From CAYVRJ01 sp964453645 (lineage in GTDB: Bacteria > Bacillota > Clostridia > Christensenellales > JAWKQI01): a DNA stretch of 64,000 nucleotides. The stretch lies in contig CAYVRJ010000001.1 of NCBI GenBank assembly GCA_964453645.1, forward strand, positions 124,001 through 188,000, given 5' to 3'. Below, in pieces: positions 16,384 to 25,067 of the stretch (the first letter of the stretch is position 1; the number at the start of each line of letters is the position of its first letter). A program made the position numbers and the translations under genes. Under the pieces are notes generated by a model. It had not been told where the DNA came from. It searched no databases and worked only from the letters and a program-made list of their open reading frames with translations.

Positions 16384-17553
16384 CTATTTTAAACCAATAT
16401 CGTAAATTTTTCTTGCATCGTCTCGATAGATTTCCTTGGACGAGCCAATGGGTGCAACGACGCCGTAGTTGTCGGCCAGGGCATCTAACGTCTTTGTATC
16501 GGTGGGGATGTCTAGGTGGGTGAGACGGGTGGGCATACCGATCCGTGTAAAGAACTGCTCCAGGCGGTAAATGCCTTCCAGTGCGGTTAACTTTTTGTCG
16601 TATAAATCGATCTCCACGTCGAACACTCTGTTTGCAAACTGAACCAGACGATCCAAGTTGGCATCCATGATGTATTTCATCCACGCAGGGGTGGTGATGG
16701 CCAGAGTTGCACCGTGGGTGATATCAAACAGTGCAGAAATGGCATGGCCTAAGTTGTGGGCAACCCACTCTTCGCTCCGGCCCAGCGCCAACACGCCGTT
16801 GTGGGCAAAGGTTCCCGCCAGCATAATATCCGCACGGGCGTGAATATCCTTAGGGTTATCCACGAGCTTTAAGCCGTTGTAGATAATGCTCTTCATGGCA
16901 CCTTCGCTGATTCTGTCGGTAAAGTCGGTGTACTGAGTGGGGGTGATGTAGCGCTCAATGATGTGAACGAACATATCGGTAACACCGGCAAAGGTGTGCC
17001 ACGCGGGAAGTGTGAGGGTTACTTCGGGATCGGAAATGGCAAACACAGGGCGAAGGGCATCCGAATTGGTTGCAAATTTCTGCTGTGTCTTTTCGTTGGT
17101 GATAACCGTTCCGGTGGACAATTCGCTGCCCGCAGCGGGAATGGTGAGCACAACACCTAAGGGCAGTGCCTGTGTGGGATAGTCGTCGGTTTCATAGAAG
17201 TGCCAGACGTCTCCGTCGTATACCGCACCTGCTGCAATGGCTTTTGCCGTATCGATGATACTGCCGCCGCCCACAGCCAGAATAAATTTTATATCGTGTT
17301 TTTTAACCAGCTCCAAACCCTCGTACACTTTGGATAAGAGGGGGTTTGGCTTAATGCCCGACAGTTCCACATAGTTGATGCCTTCTTTTTTTAAAGAATC
17401 AATGGTTCTGTCCACAATACCCGAAGCGTTTGTCTGCCCGTAGGAGAGCAGCACCAGCACGTTGCCCTTGTCTTTGAGCAGACTGCCGGTGTTCACTTCT
17501 GCATTTTTTCCAAAGATCAACCGAGTGGGGCTAATGAAATTAAAGCTGTTCAT
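16384..17553 (-). CDS. Iron-containing alcohol dehydrogenase (BdhA/YqhD-like)
   Basis: A 389-aa group III alcohol dehydrogenase that reduces aldehydes to alcohols with NAD(P)H. The nucleotide-binding GGGSIIDTAKAIA (about residues 95-107) and the metal-binding residues in GVTDMFVHIIE, HNLGHAIS and HGATLAI are visible. The family with this sequence style includes clostridial butanol dehydrogenases and YqhD, usually NADPH-linked. I chose ATG 17553, 6 nt after the GGAG of the repeated leader element, rather than the in-frame ATG at 17565. It is the first gene of the minus-strand run adh-yebC-rnf, which ties fermentation and ferredoxin-dependent energy conservation together. Confidence 0.9.
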   Translation of the reverse strand: MNSFNFISPTRLIFGKNAEVNTGSLLKDKGNVLVLLSYGQTNASGIVDRTIDSLKKEGINYVELSGIKPNPLLSKVYEGLELVKKHDIKFILAVGGGSIIDTAKAIAAGAVYDGDVWHFYETDDYPTQALPLGVVLTIPAAGSELSTGTVITNEKTQQKFATNSDALRPVFAISDPEVTLTLPAWHTFAGVTDMFVHIIERYITPTQYTDFTDRISEGAMKSIIYNGLKLVDNPKDIHARADIMLAGTFAHNGVLALGRSEEWVAHNLGHAISALFDITHGATLAITTPAWMKYIMDANLDRLVQFANRVFDVEIDLYDKKLTALEGIYRLEQFFTRIGMPTRLTHLDIPTDTKTLDALADNYGVVAPIGSSKEIYRDDARKIYDIGLK

Positions 17554-17559
17554 AAAGTA

Positions 17560-17583
17560 CTCCATTCCGCCGTTTCATTTACG
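17560..17583 (-). promoter_or_regulatory. Repeated leader element, copy 2 (upstream of adh)
   Basis: Reading the minus strand, this 24-nt block starts CGTAAATGAA and ends ACGGCGGAATGGAG, 6 nt before the adh ATG. With one more base it forms a CCGT/ACGG stem with a 7-nt loop just upstream of the ribosome binding site. It differs from the copy at 19129-19152 by one base. Confidence 0.65.
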
Positions 17584-17648
17584 GCATAAATTATTATTAA
17601 TGAATCTTTTATAAAAAGTCTCCTTTATATAATTAAATAATAAAATTG

Positions 17649-18521
17649 TTACGCTGTCTCTTTGCCCATAAAAATCACAGCCAAAACGTTTGGGCCAGCG
17701 TGTGCGCCAATGACAGGGCCAACCATCTTAATGGACACACTCTTGGGGTTCACTTCCGCCTCCACTGCCTTTTTGAGCAACAAAGCGTCTTCATAGACGC
17801 CACCGTGGAGGACGAACACATCTTGATCCTGTGGGTTTTCAATATTTTCCTTCATGACGTTAGTGAGATAGGACATAGCTTTTTTCTTGCCCTTCACCTT
17901 ATCCACGTTGATAACTTTCCCCTCTTTGTTGACCACCAGAATGGGTTTCACGTCCAGCAGAGATCCAACCATAGCCTGTGCCCCCGTGAGCCGTCCTCCC
18001 CGCTTTAAGAAACCTAAGTCGTCCACCATAAACCAAGCGTTTGCTTTCGTCTTGTTGCTTTCCACCCAGTCCTTCACTTCGTCCAAGGATTTTCCTGCGC
18101 CCTTTAACGCTACAGCGTTGATCACTAAAATACCAGCGCCCATGGAGACCTTTTTTGTGTCCACAATTTCAATGCGTGCATCGGGGTATTTTTTTAACAC
18201 TTCTTCCTTTGCTAGGACACACAGATCGTGGTGCCCAGAGAGCATAGACGAGAAGCAAAGGTAGAGCACGTCGTATCCCAAAGAGACTTGGGATTCAAAA
18301 AAAACTTCAATGTCTGCAGGGGTTCTGGTGGATGTGGATGCCGATGCACCGTTGCGCAAGGCTTCAAAAAAGGCGTTTTCGTCGCATTTTTCACCCAGGT
18401 CGTATAATTCTTCCACACCGTTTAAGGTATAGGGCATGAGAAAAACCGGGATATCGTTTTGTTTTGCAAATTCGTGAGGGATTTCGGTATCCGAATCAGT
18501 GACAAGTACATAATCTCGCAT
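17649..18521 (-). CDS. DegV-family fatty acid-binding protein
   Basis: A 290-aa DegV protein; these bind a fatty acid and hand it to the FakA kinase for use in phospholipid synthesis. N-terminal YVLVTDSDTEIP and the SASTSTRTP block hold the Ser/Thr residues that contact the carboxylate, and GPVIGAHAGPNVLAVIF near the C-terminus is the second family signature. The start at 18521 has GGAGGAATTATTT before it; the longer ORF adds a hydrophobic stretch unlike the family. A second DegV gene lies at 52688-53572. Confidence 0.9.
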   Translation of the reverse strand: MRDYVLVTDSDTEIPHEFAKQNDIPVFLMPYTLNGVEELYDLGEKCDENAFFEALRNGASASTSTRTPADIEVFFESQVSLGYDVLYLCFSSMLSGHHDLCVLAKEEVLKKYPDARIEIVDTKKVSMGAGILVINAVALKGAGKSLDEVKDWVESNKTKANAWFMVDDLGFLKRGGRLTGAQAMVGSLLDVKPILVVNKEGKVINVDKVKGKKKAMSYLTNVMKENIENPQDQDVFVLHGGVYEDALLLKKAVEAEVNPKSVSIKMVGPVIGAHAGPNVLAVIFMGKETA

Positions 18522-18608
18522 AAATAATTCCTCCAAAAATAAGAAAAGTATGAAAATACATGATTTCGACAATAATTATATATGAAACATCCAAAGAAAT
18601 CAAGTTTG

Positions 18609-18971
18609 TCATTTCCCGGCGGTGTAGAGGAGGAATATTGCCAAAGAAAACAGGGCTACGGACAGCAGCTTAAAAAAGGAATAGGCTGTTAATTTTTTAA
18701 TCAGTGTCGGATTTGTTATTTTGTGGAACAAATACCGATCCCCCTTGTTGGAAAATCTGGACGAAACGGAGAGCAGGGAATAGGCAAACACACCCAACAG
18801 ATAGGTGAGGATAAAGACGTATTCGCTGCCCAGCGGTTCAACTGTGATTAAGTCTATTTTAAAATCCTCGGAAATAGACCCAGTCACTGTAAAAAAGAGG
18901 GTTGTTAAAAAACACAACCCTGTGAATGCCAAAACTTCCATTGAATTTCTAATAAACTTTAAAACGTTCAA
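18609..18971 (-). CDS. Small hypothetical membrane protein
   Basis: A 120-aa protein with three predicted membrane segments (about residues 14-32, 50-68 and 96-117). No family recognised. It is divergent from the phosphoglycerate mutase gene and lies 87 bp upstream of degV on the same strand. AGAGGATACTC before the ATG gives a plausible ribosome binding site. Confidence 0.6.
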   Translation of the reverse strand: MNVLKFIRNSMEVLAFTGLCFLTTLFFTVTGSISEDFKIDLITVEPLGSEYVFILTYLLGVFAYSLLSVSSRFSNKGDRYLFHKITNPTLIKKLTAYSFFKLLSVALFSLAIFLLYTAGK

Positions 18972-19038
18972 ATGAGTATCCTCTTTTGTTTCTGTACAAT
19001 CATATCAAAAATGATTGCATTCGTCAAAATAATTGTCG

Positions 19039-19067
19039 TTGTTAATATGGAGAAAATATGGTATTCT
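19039..19067 (+). promoter_or_regulatory. SigmaA-type promoter of the phosphoglycerate mutase gene
   Basis: TTGTTA (19039-19044) and TATTCT (19062-19067) with a 17-nt spacer. It predicts a leader of about 85 nt that carries the repeated element at 19129-19152. Confidence 0.5.
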
Positions 19068-19128
19068 ATACGTAACAGAACATATTTTTGAGGTTTTTTG
19101 TGAAATATTTTTCAATCACTATTTATAC

Positions 19129-19152
19129 CGTAAGTGAAACGGCGGAATGGAG
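19129..19152 (+). promoter_or_regulatory. Repeated leader element, copy 3 (upstream of phosphoglycerate mutase)
   Basis: A 24-nt block starting CGTAAGTGAA and ending ACGGCGGAATGGAG, 6 nt before the ATG at 19159. Adding the preceding C gives the stem CCGT/ACGG around AAGTGAA. Near-identical to the adh copy and similar to the manC copy. Confidence 0.65.
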
Positions 19153-19158
19153 TTTTAT

Positions 19159-20298
19159 ATGAAGAAAATTGTCATCGTGCTGGACGGCGTGGCCGACAGA
19201 GGAATAGAAACCTTGGGTGGTAAAACCCCTCTTGAATTTGCAAGCACAAAGAACATGGATGCCCTTGCCAATAAGTGCCAATTGGGTTTGGTGAACACCA
19301 TCCCTGAGGGAATGGAAATTGGCAGTGCTGTTGCCAACTTATCCCTTCTCGGGTTCGACCCCTCCACCTACAACGGCAGGGCGGTCATCGAGGGGGCAGG
19401 AGTGGGCCTTGCGACCAACAGCGAAAACATGTACATCCGCACAAACTTTGTCACATTTGAGGGGCAGGACTACGCAAGTTCCAAAATTAAGAGCTACAGC
19501 GCGTATGACGTTAAGACTGAGATTTCACAGCCCCTAAGTGATCTGTTGAGCAAAGAGGTTTTTAAACACCCCTACATCCTGCACAACGTGGGCAGCTTTC
19601 GTAATATTTTAGAGGTGGTGGGGGGAAGAGAACTATATCCCCTCAACTTTGCACCGGCACACGACATCATCAACCAACCCATTTCGGGTTACATTAGCCA
19701 TGAGGGCAGGGAAGGGGACTTTTTTACCCTGCAAGAGAAGGCCTATGAAGTGCTCAAGGGCAACGGCAGCCAAGTGAACGGCATATGGTTTTGGGGTGCA
19801 TCGGTGGAGCCAAACCTGCCCGAAGATACGTCCAACCGGTGTATTCTTTGCGAAACCATCCTGCTCAAGGGAATATCCTCCATTGCCAAAATAAAGAACT
19901 TCGAAACGGAAGCGACTCCCTTTGAAGAGTTTTTAAAAGTAAAACTGCAAAAATCTTTGGAAGCGATCAAGACTTATGACGATATATACATTCACATTCA
20001 GGAGACGGACGATCTGAGCCACGAGTGTATGAGTAAAGAAAAGGCAAGGGCCATCGAACTGTTCGACGAAGTCTTTCTGCCCGGATTGTTGGAGGGCATC
20101 GAAGGAGCGTTTTCCCTGCTCATCACCTCCGATCACTTCACCTTTTCGGACACAGGGGGACACGGGGGAGAGGCGGTGCCCTTTATGCTCTACCGAACGG
20201 ACGTAACGGCAAACAATGAGTTGCGCTACACCGAGCTTGACTGCAAGCAAACAGGCCTGGTGCTTAATGCAGGGCAACTGCTAGAGCGAATGAAATAA
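19159..20298 (+). CDS. apgM: 2,3-bisphosphoglycerate-independent phosphoglycerate mutase, archaeal/ApgM type
   Basis: A 379-aa member of the alkaline phosphatase superfamily that interconverts 3- and 2-phosphoglycerate. VIVLDGVADRGIETLGGKTPLE holds the N-terminal metal Asp, and GSAVANLSLLGFDP contains the catalytic Ser region. Metal ligands near the C-terminus are in QETDDLSHE and ITSDHFT..GGHGGEAVPF. This is the form found in archaea and some anaerobic bacteria rather than GpmI. Start at 19159 follows GGAG by 6 nt; an in-frame ATG at 19147 is inside the repeated leader element. Confidence 0.9.
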   Translation: MKKIVIVLDGVADRGIETLGGKTPLEFASTKNMDALANKCQLGLVNTIPEGMEIGSAVANLSLLGFDPSTYNGRAVIEGAGVGLATNSENMYIRTNFVTFEGQDYASSKIKSYSAYDVKTEISQPLSDLLSKEVFKHPYILHNVGSFRNILEVVGGRELYPLNFAPAHDIINQPISGYISHEGREGDFFTLQEKAYEVLKGNGSQVNGIWFWGASVEPNLPEDTSNRCILCETILLKGISSIAKIKNFETEATPFEEFLKVKLQKSLEAIKTYDDIYIHIQETDDLSHECMSKEKARAIELFDEVFLPGLLEGIEGAFSLLITSDHFTFSDTGGHGGEAVPFMLYRTDVTANNELRYTELDCKQTGLVLNAGQLLERMK

Positions 20299-20382
20299 AT
20301 ATCCACAGATGGATAAAATAACAAAAACGTGAACTATATTACGAAACTATTTCATTTTGTTTAATTTTTTTAGAGAAACATA

Positions 20383-20411
20383 GTGACAAAATTGTCGATT
20401 TGTTATATAAT
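20383..20411 (+). promoter_or_regulatory. SigmaA-type promoter of the cell-wall gene cluster
   Basis: GTGACA (20383-20388) and a perfect TATAAT (20406-20411) with a 17-nt spacer, 34 bp before the ATG. It should drive the genes from 20446 onwards. GACAA/TTGTC forms a small inverted repeat across the -35 box. Confidence 0.65.
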
Positions 20412-20445
20412 AATTACATAATTATATTTTTTTGGGGTTTTAATT

Positions 20446-21735
20446 ATGGAGAAAGAGAGAAATAATTTCCTGAGGCGCAGCGAAATGCTCAAGCCCAAGC
20501 GAAAGAAGTCTTTCGGTGCCGTAGTCATCGCTGGTATCATCGGCCTTGCAGTTGTTGCAATTCCCGTTGTGGTTGCGTTCACTGCCCTGCCAAAGAGTGA
20601 AAGTATATTTCCCGTGGCAGCAGCGGCATATGTTGAAATGCCCGAACCCCAGCAAACGGTTGCGCCAACGGAAGAACCGTTGCCAACGGCAACGCAATCT
20701 CCCAAGCCAAGTGCAGAACCAACAATAACGCCCAAGCCAACGCAAACACCTCCCCCCCTGAGCATCGACTTGGGTTATGAGGGTCAAGAAGTGCCGGTGG
20801 TGCAGGAGAGGCTCATGGCGTTGTATTATATGGATCACGACGAACCCACGAGTTTTTACGGCCAGCAGACAAAACTTTCTGTTTCGCTGTTTCAGCGCAA
20901 AAACGATTTACCCATCGACGGAATTTTAACCCAGACCACCCTAGATGCCCTCATGTCTGAAAACGCCCAGCCCTACACCCTTTCTCTGGGCACAAACGGT
21001 ATGGACGTTAGGGAGATTCAGCTTCGTTTAAAGGAACTGGGTTATTTAAAAGGCTCCACCACCGGTTATTTTAACGACGAAACCGAGAGTGCAGTCATCG
21101 ATTTTCAAAAGGTGAATAAACTGGATGCCGACGGAAACGTTGGCCATGTGACCAGGGAGAAGTTGTATTCGGAGGATGTGCTGCCCGCACCAACCCCCAC
21201 TCCCAAGCCGGTAAAAACCCCCAGCCCTTCCAAAACACAGGCGCCGGCAGGAACCATATCGCCGGGAACGGCCAATACACCCTCTGCATCGGTAAACCCA
21301 TCGGCAACCCCCACCCTTTCGGCAGACAAGACAAAAACTCCCGAGTCGGCCACCAACGCCCCCGATGGAGCTATGGTCAGTGCACTGGTGGAATTTACAA
21401 GGTCACAGTTGGGCAAGCCTTATGTGGGTGCGGCAAAGGGACCCGATGCGTTTGACTGTTCGGGGTTTGTATATTATTGTTTAAATAGCATCGGTAAAAA
21501 AATGGGCTATATGACATCCGCAGGCTGGGCAAAGGCCAATTACCCCACAGTGTATTCCATAAACGATTTGCGGGCAGGGGATATTGTGTGCTTTAAAGGC
21601 CATGTGGGCATCTACATTGGAAACGGACAGATGATCGATGCATCCTCCACCGAGAGCAAGGTGCGCATCTCCTCCAATCTGGGCAGTTCCAGCTACTGGA
21701 GAAACAACTTTATCTGCGGCAAGCGCGTATTGTAG
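20446..21735 (+). CDS. Secreted NlpC/P60 peptidoglycan hydrolase with two peptidoglycan-binding domains
   Basis: A 429-aa cell wall endopeptidase. Order: basic N-terminus and one membrane segment (about residues 25-47), Pro/Thr-rich spacer, two PG_binding_1 repeats (about 105-170 and 180-240), a second long Pro/Thr/Ser-rich spacer (about 245-305) and an NlpC/P60 domain. Catalytic Cys338 is in DCSGFVYY and His386 in GHVGIYIG. The third catalytic position, usually His or Asn, reads Asp in MIDASS. A role in wall turnover, division or spore germination is possible. It starts a cluster of envelope genes and has its own promoter. Confidence 0.88.
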   Translation: MEKERNNFLRRSEMLKPKRKKSFGAVVIAGIIGLAVVAIPVVVAFTALPKSESIFPVAAAAYVEMPEPQQTVAPTEEPLPTATQSPKPSAEPTITPKPTQTPPPLSIDLGYEGQEVPVVQERLMALYYMDHDEPTSFYGQQTKLSVSLFQRKNDLPIDGILTQTTLDALMSENAQPYTLSLGTNGMDVREIQLRLKELGYLKGSTTGYFNDETESAVIDFQKVNKLDADGNVGHVTREKLYSEDVLPAPTPTPKPVKTPSPSKTQAPAGTISPGTANTPSASVNPSATPTLSADKTKTPESATNAPDGAMVSALVEFTRSQLGKPYVGAAKGPDAFDCSGFVYYCLNSIGKKMGYMTSAGWAKANYPTVYSINDLRAGDIVCFKGHVGIYIGNGQMIDASSTESKVRISSNLGSSSYWRNNFICGKRVL

Positions 21736-21831
21736 TGCACCGCAGGAGTGGTTTTTGGGACAACGGAGTGGTATGGGACAAACGCCTTGCATAGATATAG
21801 AGTTAAGTTGTAGTTGTAAAGTTGAGGTCAT

Positions 21832-23178
21832 ATGAGAAGCGCAAAGATCCTGTTATCCACCATGCTCATCCTTTCCGTGGCAGTGTTTGCATTTGCTATT
21901 TCGTTAATTGTCATACAATCGGAAAATTTAAGTGTGCTTACTAAGTCCCAAGAAGTTTCGGAACAGTTCTTAAAGGAAACGAAACGTTCCATTCCCAGCG
22001 TGAAACCACCCCCACCAGCACAAAAGAGTTCGTCTGCGTATGTAAAGACCGATGCCCTGACCACCTACACTTCGGACAACGGCATTGTCTATTTGAGTTA
22101 CACCCCTGCGTGGGCGGAAGGGGGATTAGCAGCCCTCAACGAGGAACTGTTAAAAAATGCCCACGGTGCAGAAATCGATTATGTCAAAGAAGTGCGGGTG
22201 TACCCCGGCACCGAGCGGGAGCTGGTGGCAGGGCTGCAAAAGGAATCGGATGCCAAGTATAGTTTATACTTGGGTCACAGTGCACTGCCCCAAAATTTTT
22301 CTGTGGATTTTTCTGCGACCCAAACGGCCATCTATTTATACAACGGCGATACCAAAACAAATGTGGGGGACATGGCCCGAACCCTCTCCCACGAGTACGG
22401 CCACCACTTCACCAACTACCACATATTCTCCAAGTTGAGCCCCGAGGAGTGGTTTACCTCCGACTATGCAAAAATACGGGGTATGACATCCGAGCGGTTC
22501 TACACCCTGATCACCGACGTGGATCAATATATGAACGACCACATGTGGTATATCCAAGAGGTTGCCGCCGAAGATTATGTGAATCTGTTGGGTTCCAAAA
22601 CAGTCAATCAGGTGTACACCTATTACGACGTGAAGGATAAAGCCCTTGCCAGCGTGAGGGATCAGGATGTGGACGACAACTTCGACAAAGTGGGCATTGC
22701 CCAAAACGTGCTGCCCCAGGAGAATACAGCCATTGAGTTCGCCAAGGATGTCCCCGGGTTAAACGAATATTTTGCAAACCTTGCGGGAACTTCCCCCAAG
22801 ACAACCACCATGGATGCCCGGGAAATTGAAATTAACATAGCAAAGAAGGTCAACACATACAACGTGATTTCGGGCAGCAGGAACTACACCCACTATGAAG
22901 TCACGTGGGACACCCCCTATAAGTCCGACGACATGTCCTACACCTTGGTGATCTACGACGAAAACGGCATGTTCCGCACCCCCATCAAAACCGTATACGG
23001 CAAGAACAAGGGTCTTGCTTATATCGGCAACTATGCCTTTGCTTCGGGGGACTACATCTATTCCTTGGACGACCGCATCCCCGAGGGGATCAAACAGTTT
23101 AGGGTCATCCTCATGAATGGAGACGGGGAAGTTGCTGTGACCCCGGCAACAACCTATGATTTTGGTAAACGCTCATGA
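21832..23178 (+). CDS. Secreted protein with HExxH zinc-metallopeptidase motif
   Basis: A 448-aa protein with an N-terminal membrane/signal segment (about residues 7-28) and a Pro-rich spacer. It has one clear motif, H187-E-Y-G-H191 in TLSHEYGHHF, and E243/E247 in QEVAAEDYVN about 55 residues later, the spacing of a gluzincin third zinc ligand. This suggests a surface metalloprotease, but no named family was recognised. The C-terminal 100 residues look like a beta-sandwich (VTWDTPYKSDDMSYTLVIYD in part). Its stop overlaps the next start by 4 nt (ATGA), so it is part of the wall cluster. Substrate unknown. Confidence 0.7.
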   Translation: MRSAKILLSTMLILSVAVFAFAISLIVIQSENLSVLTKSQEVSEQFLKETKRSIPSVKPPPPAQKSSSAYVKTDALTTYTSDNGIVYLSYTPAWAEGGLAALNEELLKNAHGAEIDYVKEVRVYPGTERELVAGLQKESDAKYSLYLGHSALPQNFSVDFSATQTAIYLYNGDTKTNVGDMARTLSHEYGHHFTNYHIFSKLSPEEWFTSDYAKIRGMTSERFYTLITDVDQYMNDHMWYIQEVAAEDYVNLLGSKTVNQVYTYYDVKDKALASVRDQDVDDNFDKVGIAQNVLPQENTAIEFAKDVPGLNEYFANLAGTSPKTTTMDAREIEINIAKKVNTYNVISGSRNYTHYEVTWDTPYKSDDMSYTLVIYDENGMFRTPIKTVYGKNKGLAYIGNYAFASGDYIYSLDDRIPEGIKQFRVILMNGDGEVAVTPATTYDFGKRS

Positions 23179-23984
23179 ATAAGAAACTTTTGTGTATACT
23201 CGTTACTTTGGTGCTGATGCTGAGCGCCTGCGCAACCGTGGATATCAAACTGTCCCTGCTGCCCGACAATACGGTGGTGCAAACCATCGACGTATACGTG
23301 GACGGGGCAAAGATGGAAGCCACGGATGCAAGTTATGCCCGGCAGTCCATCGACAAACTGTCGGCACATTTCACCAACAACGGCTACATGACCACCCTAA
23401 ACACCAACTCCGATCGGTGGCACTTGAATGCCGAACTTAAAAAGGGCCACAGCACGGCAGCGGCAGCGGCAGCAGCCTTTCAGGGGCTCTTGTCATCGGA
23501 CAACGGAATATTTGATGTGTACGACTTCAAATATAACATAGCTCCCCAAGAGAGCGCATATTATTTTATTGGCAGCGTGGATGTGAGTAAACTGTTCAGC
23601 GAGGAAGAGATGAACAAACTACCCAGCGATTTGGGTGAGCGGATACAAACCTTTGTTGCTTCTCCGGTGGGTAATTTGGTGGTGCAACTTCCCGCCAGCA
23701 GTGTGAATAGTTCGCAAAACGAATACGTGTTAGAGGAGAATACGGTCACCATTTCCGTACCTCTCACCTTTGAAAACCCAGGGTCTGTGGGGCTTTCCAC
23801 CATAGTCAACGGAGAACCACCCAACATTGGGGCTACTTCCTTAACGGATCGGATCGAATCCACCGAGGAAACCATTTCCCTCATGACAGCCATTGCCCTT
23901 GGTTGTGCCGTGCTGTCCGTGATTTTTGGGGTGATGTTCATTATTGTGAAGAAGAGACAAAAAAAGGAGCGTGTGAATGAGTAA
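23175..23984 (+). CDS. Lipoprotein with C-terminal membrane anchor
   Basis: A 269-aa protein with a lipobox (LMLSAC, Cys about residue 19), an alanine run (AAAAAAAF, about 95-102), and a C-terminal membrane helix (about 236-259) followed by KKRQKKE. The fold between the two anchors is extended alpha/beta. This double-anchored layout resembles LppM/DUF3153-type lipoproteins, but I cannot confirm the family. It overlaps both neighbours (4 nt upstream, 8 nt downstream), which indicates co-translation with the metalloprotease-like protein and the amidase. Confidence 0.65.
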   Translation: MNKKLLCILVTLVLMLSACATVDIKLSLLPDNTVVQTIDVYVDGAKMEATDASYARQSIDKLSAHFTNNGYMTTLNTNSDRWHLNAELKKGHSTAAAAAAAFQGLLSSDNGIFDVYDFKYNIAPQESAYYFIGSVDVSKLFSEEEMNKLPSDLGERIQTFVASPVGNLVVQLPASSVNSSQNEYVLEENTVTISVPLTFENPGSVGLSTIVNGEPPNIGATSLTDRIESTEETISLMTAIALGCAVLSVIFGVMFIIVKKRQKKERVNE

Positions 23985-25059
23985 AAAGACCCTTGATTTT
24001 ATCAAAAGGTTTGTACTCTTTGTCACTGCCCTGTGCTTGCTCACCGGCTGCATAAACCAAGGCTCCCCGTTTAAACAGACGAACCAATCCTTCCGGCCCA
24101 CCCGAAGGGACTTTGGTGTGGTGAAGGGGGGAAGGGTGACCCGGAATACGGGCACTGTAAAAGTTGAAAAAAACGGTCTTGCCGTCTCCATGGGGGCCAG
24201 AGCCTTAAAATCCTTTGTGTATCAGGACAGGGTCTTTAACCTGACTCCAATTCCCAAGGACGCTGAAATTCTAAAGGGAAAAACCGTATTTATCGATGCC
24301 GGTCACGGAGTGGGTGCCCCCGGGGGCACCAAATATGAAGGTATTTTTGAACACACCATTGTGTTACAGTACGCAAAAATGTTGGAAAAGAAGCTGAGTC
24401 GGTTGGGAGCCACTGTGGTGATGACCAGAGAAACCGAGTTGGATGTGGATAACTATGTGCGCATGGCTAAAATCAACGCATACAGTTTAGACAGGTTAGC
24501 CGAACACTATGAGAAGATGGGCGAGGATAAAGACACCATCGATGAGGTAAAATATCTGTCGAGGGAGATGAAAAAGGTGGTGCAGGACAAAGACCTTGCC
24601 CCCGAATACTTTAACACCCCCTACGACGAGCGTTTGGCCACAACCATCAAACCTGTGCTCAATAAAATCTTCGAATATCAAAAGGATCGCTTCTTTGAGG
24701 ATTTTGTTTTTGTTTCGGTGCACCACAACGGTCCCCACGGTTATGGCACCTATACCTACGCCATGAGCAACGAAAGTAATCCGGTGTACTACAGGGAATA
24801 CGACCAGTCGGCAATCGATATGTTGGCAATTCGGCTGCAAGCGGCAATGGTGCGGGGCGGAGGGTTTGTGAACCGGGGCATTCGATACAACGACTTTTTT
24901 ATGTTGCGGGAGACGAATATCGTCTCAGGTTTGTTAGAAATTGCATACCTCCACAACAAATACGACCGAAAGAAACTGCTGGATCAAAAGATAATGGAGT
25001 CTGTGACCGATGAATTGGTTTTGGGTATTGAAAGCTACTTCTACACACGGCTCATGTGA
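23977..25059 (+). CDS. N-acetylmuramoyl-L-alanine amidase lipoprotein (Amidase_3)
   Basis: A 360-aa zinc amidase that cuts the bond between MurNAc and L-alanine in peptidoglycan. A lipobox (LLTGC, Cys about residue 25) anchors it outside the membrane. The catalytic zinc residues are visible: His in IDAGHGVG, Glu in EHTIVLQ, His in VSVHHNG, and the catalytic Glu in LLEIAYLHN. A helical insertion (about residues 165-225) sits between the second and third ligands, longer than in minimal amidases, and may regulate access as in AmiB/AmiC. Overlaps the lipoprotein gene by 8 nt. Confidence 0.88.
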   Translation: MSKKTLDFIKRFVLFVTALCLLTGCINQGSPFKQTNQSFRPTRRDFGVVKGGRVTRNTGTVKVEKNGLAVSMGARALKSFVYQDRVFNLTPIPKDAEILKGKTVFIDAGHGVGAPGGTKYEGIFEHTIVLQYAKMLEKKLSRLGATVVMTRETELDVDNYVRMAKINAYSLDRLAEHYEKMGEDKDTIDEVKYLSREMKKVVQDKDLAPEYFNTPYDERLATTIKPVLNKIFEYQKDRFFEDFVFVSVHHNGPHGYGTYTYAMSNESNPVYYREYDQSAIDMLAIRLQAAMVRGGGFVNRGIRYNDFFMLRETNIVSGLLEIAYLHNKYDRKKLLDQKIMESVTDELVLGIESYFYTRLM

Positions 25060-25067
25060 GGAGAAAC

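Noticed and set aside
20299..20445. Riboswitch or sRNA in the gap before the wall cluster.
   Set aside because: The gap is AT-rich with one good promoter starting about 28 nt before the ATG, leaving no room for a structured leader.
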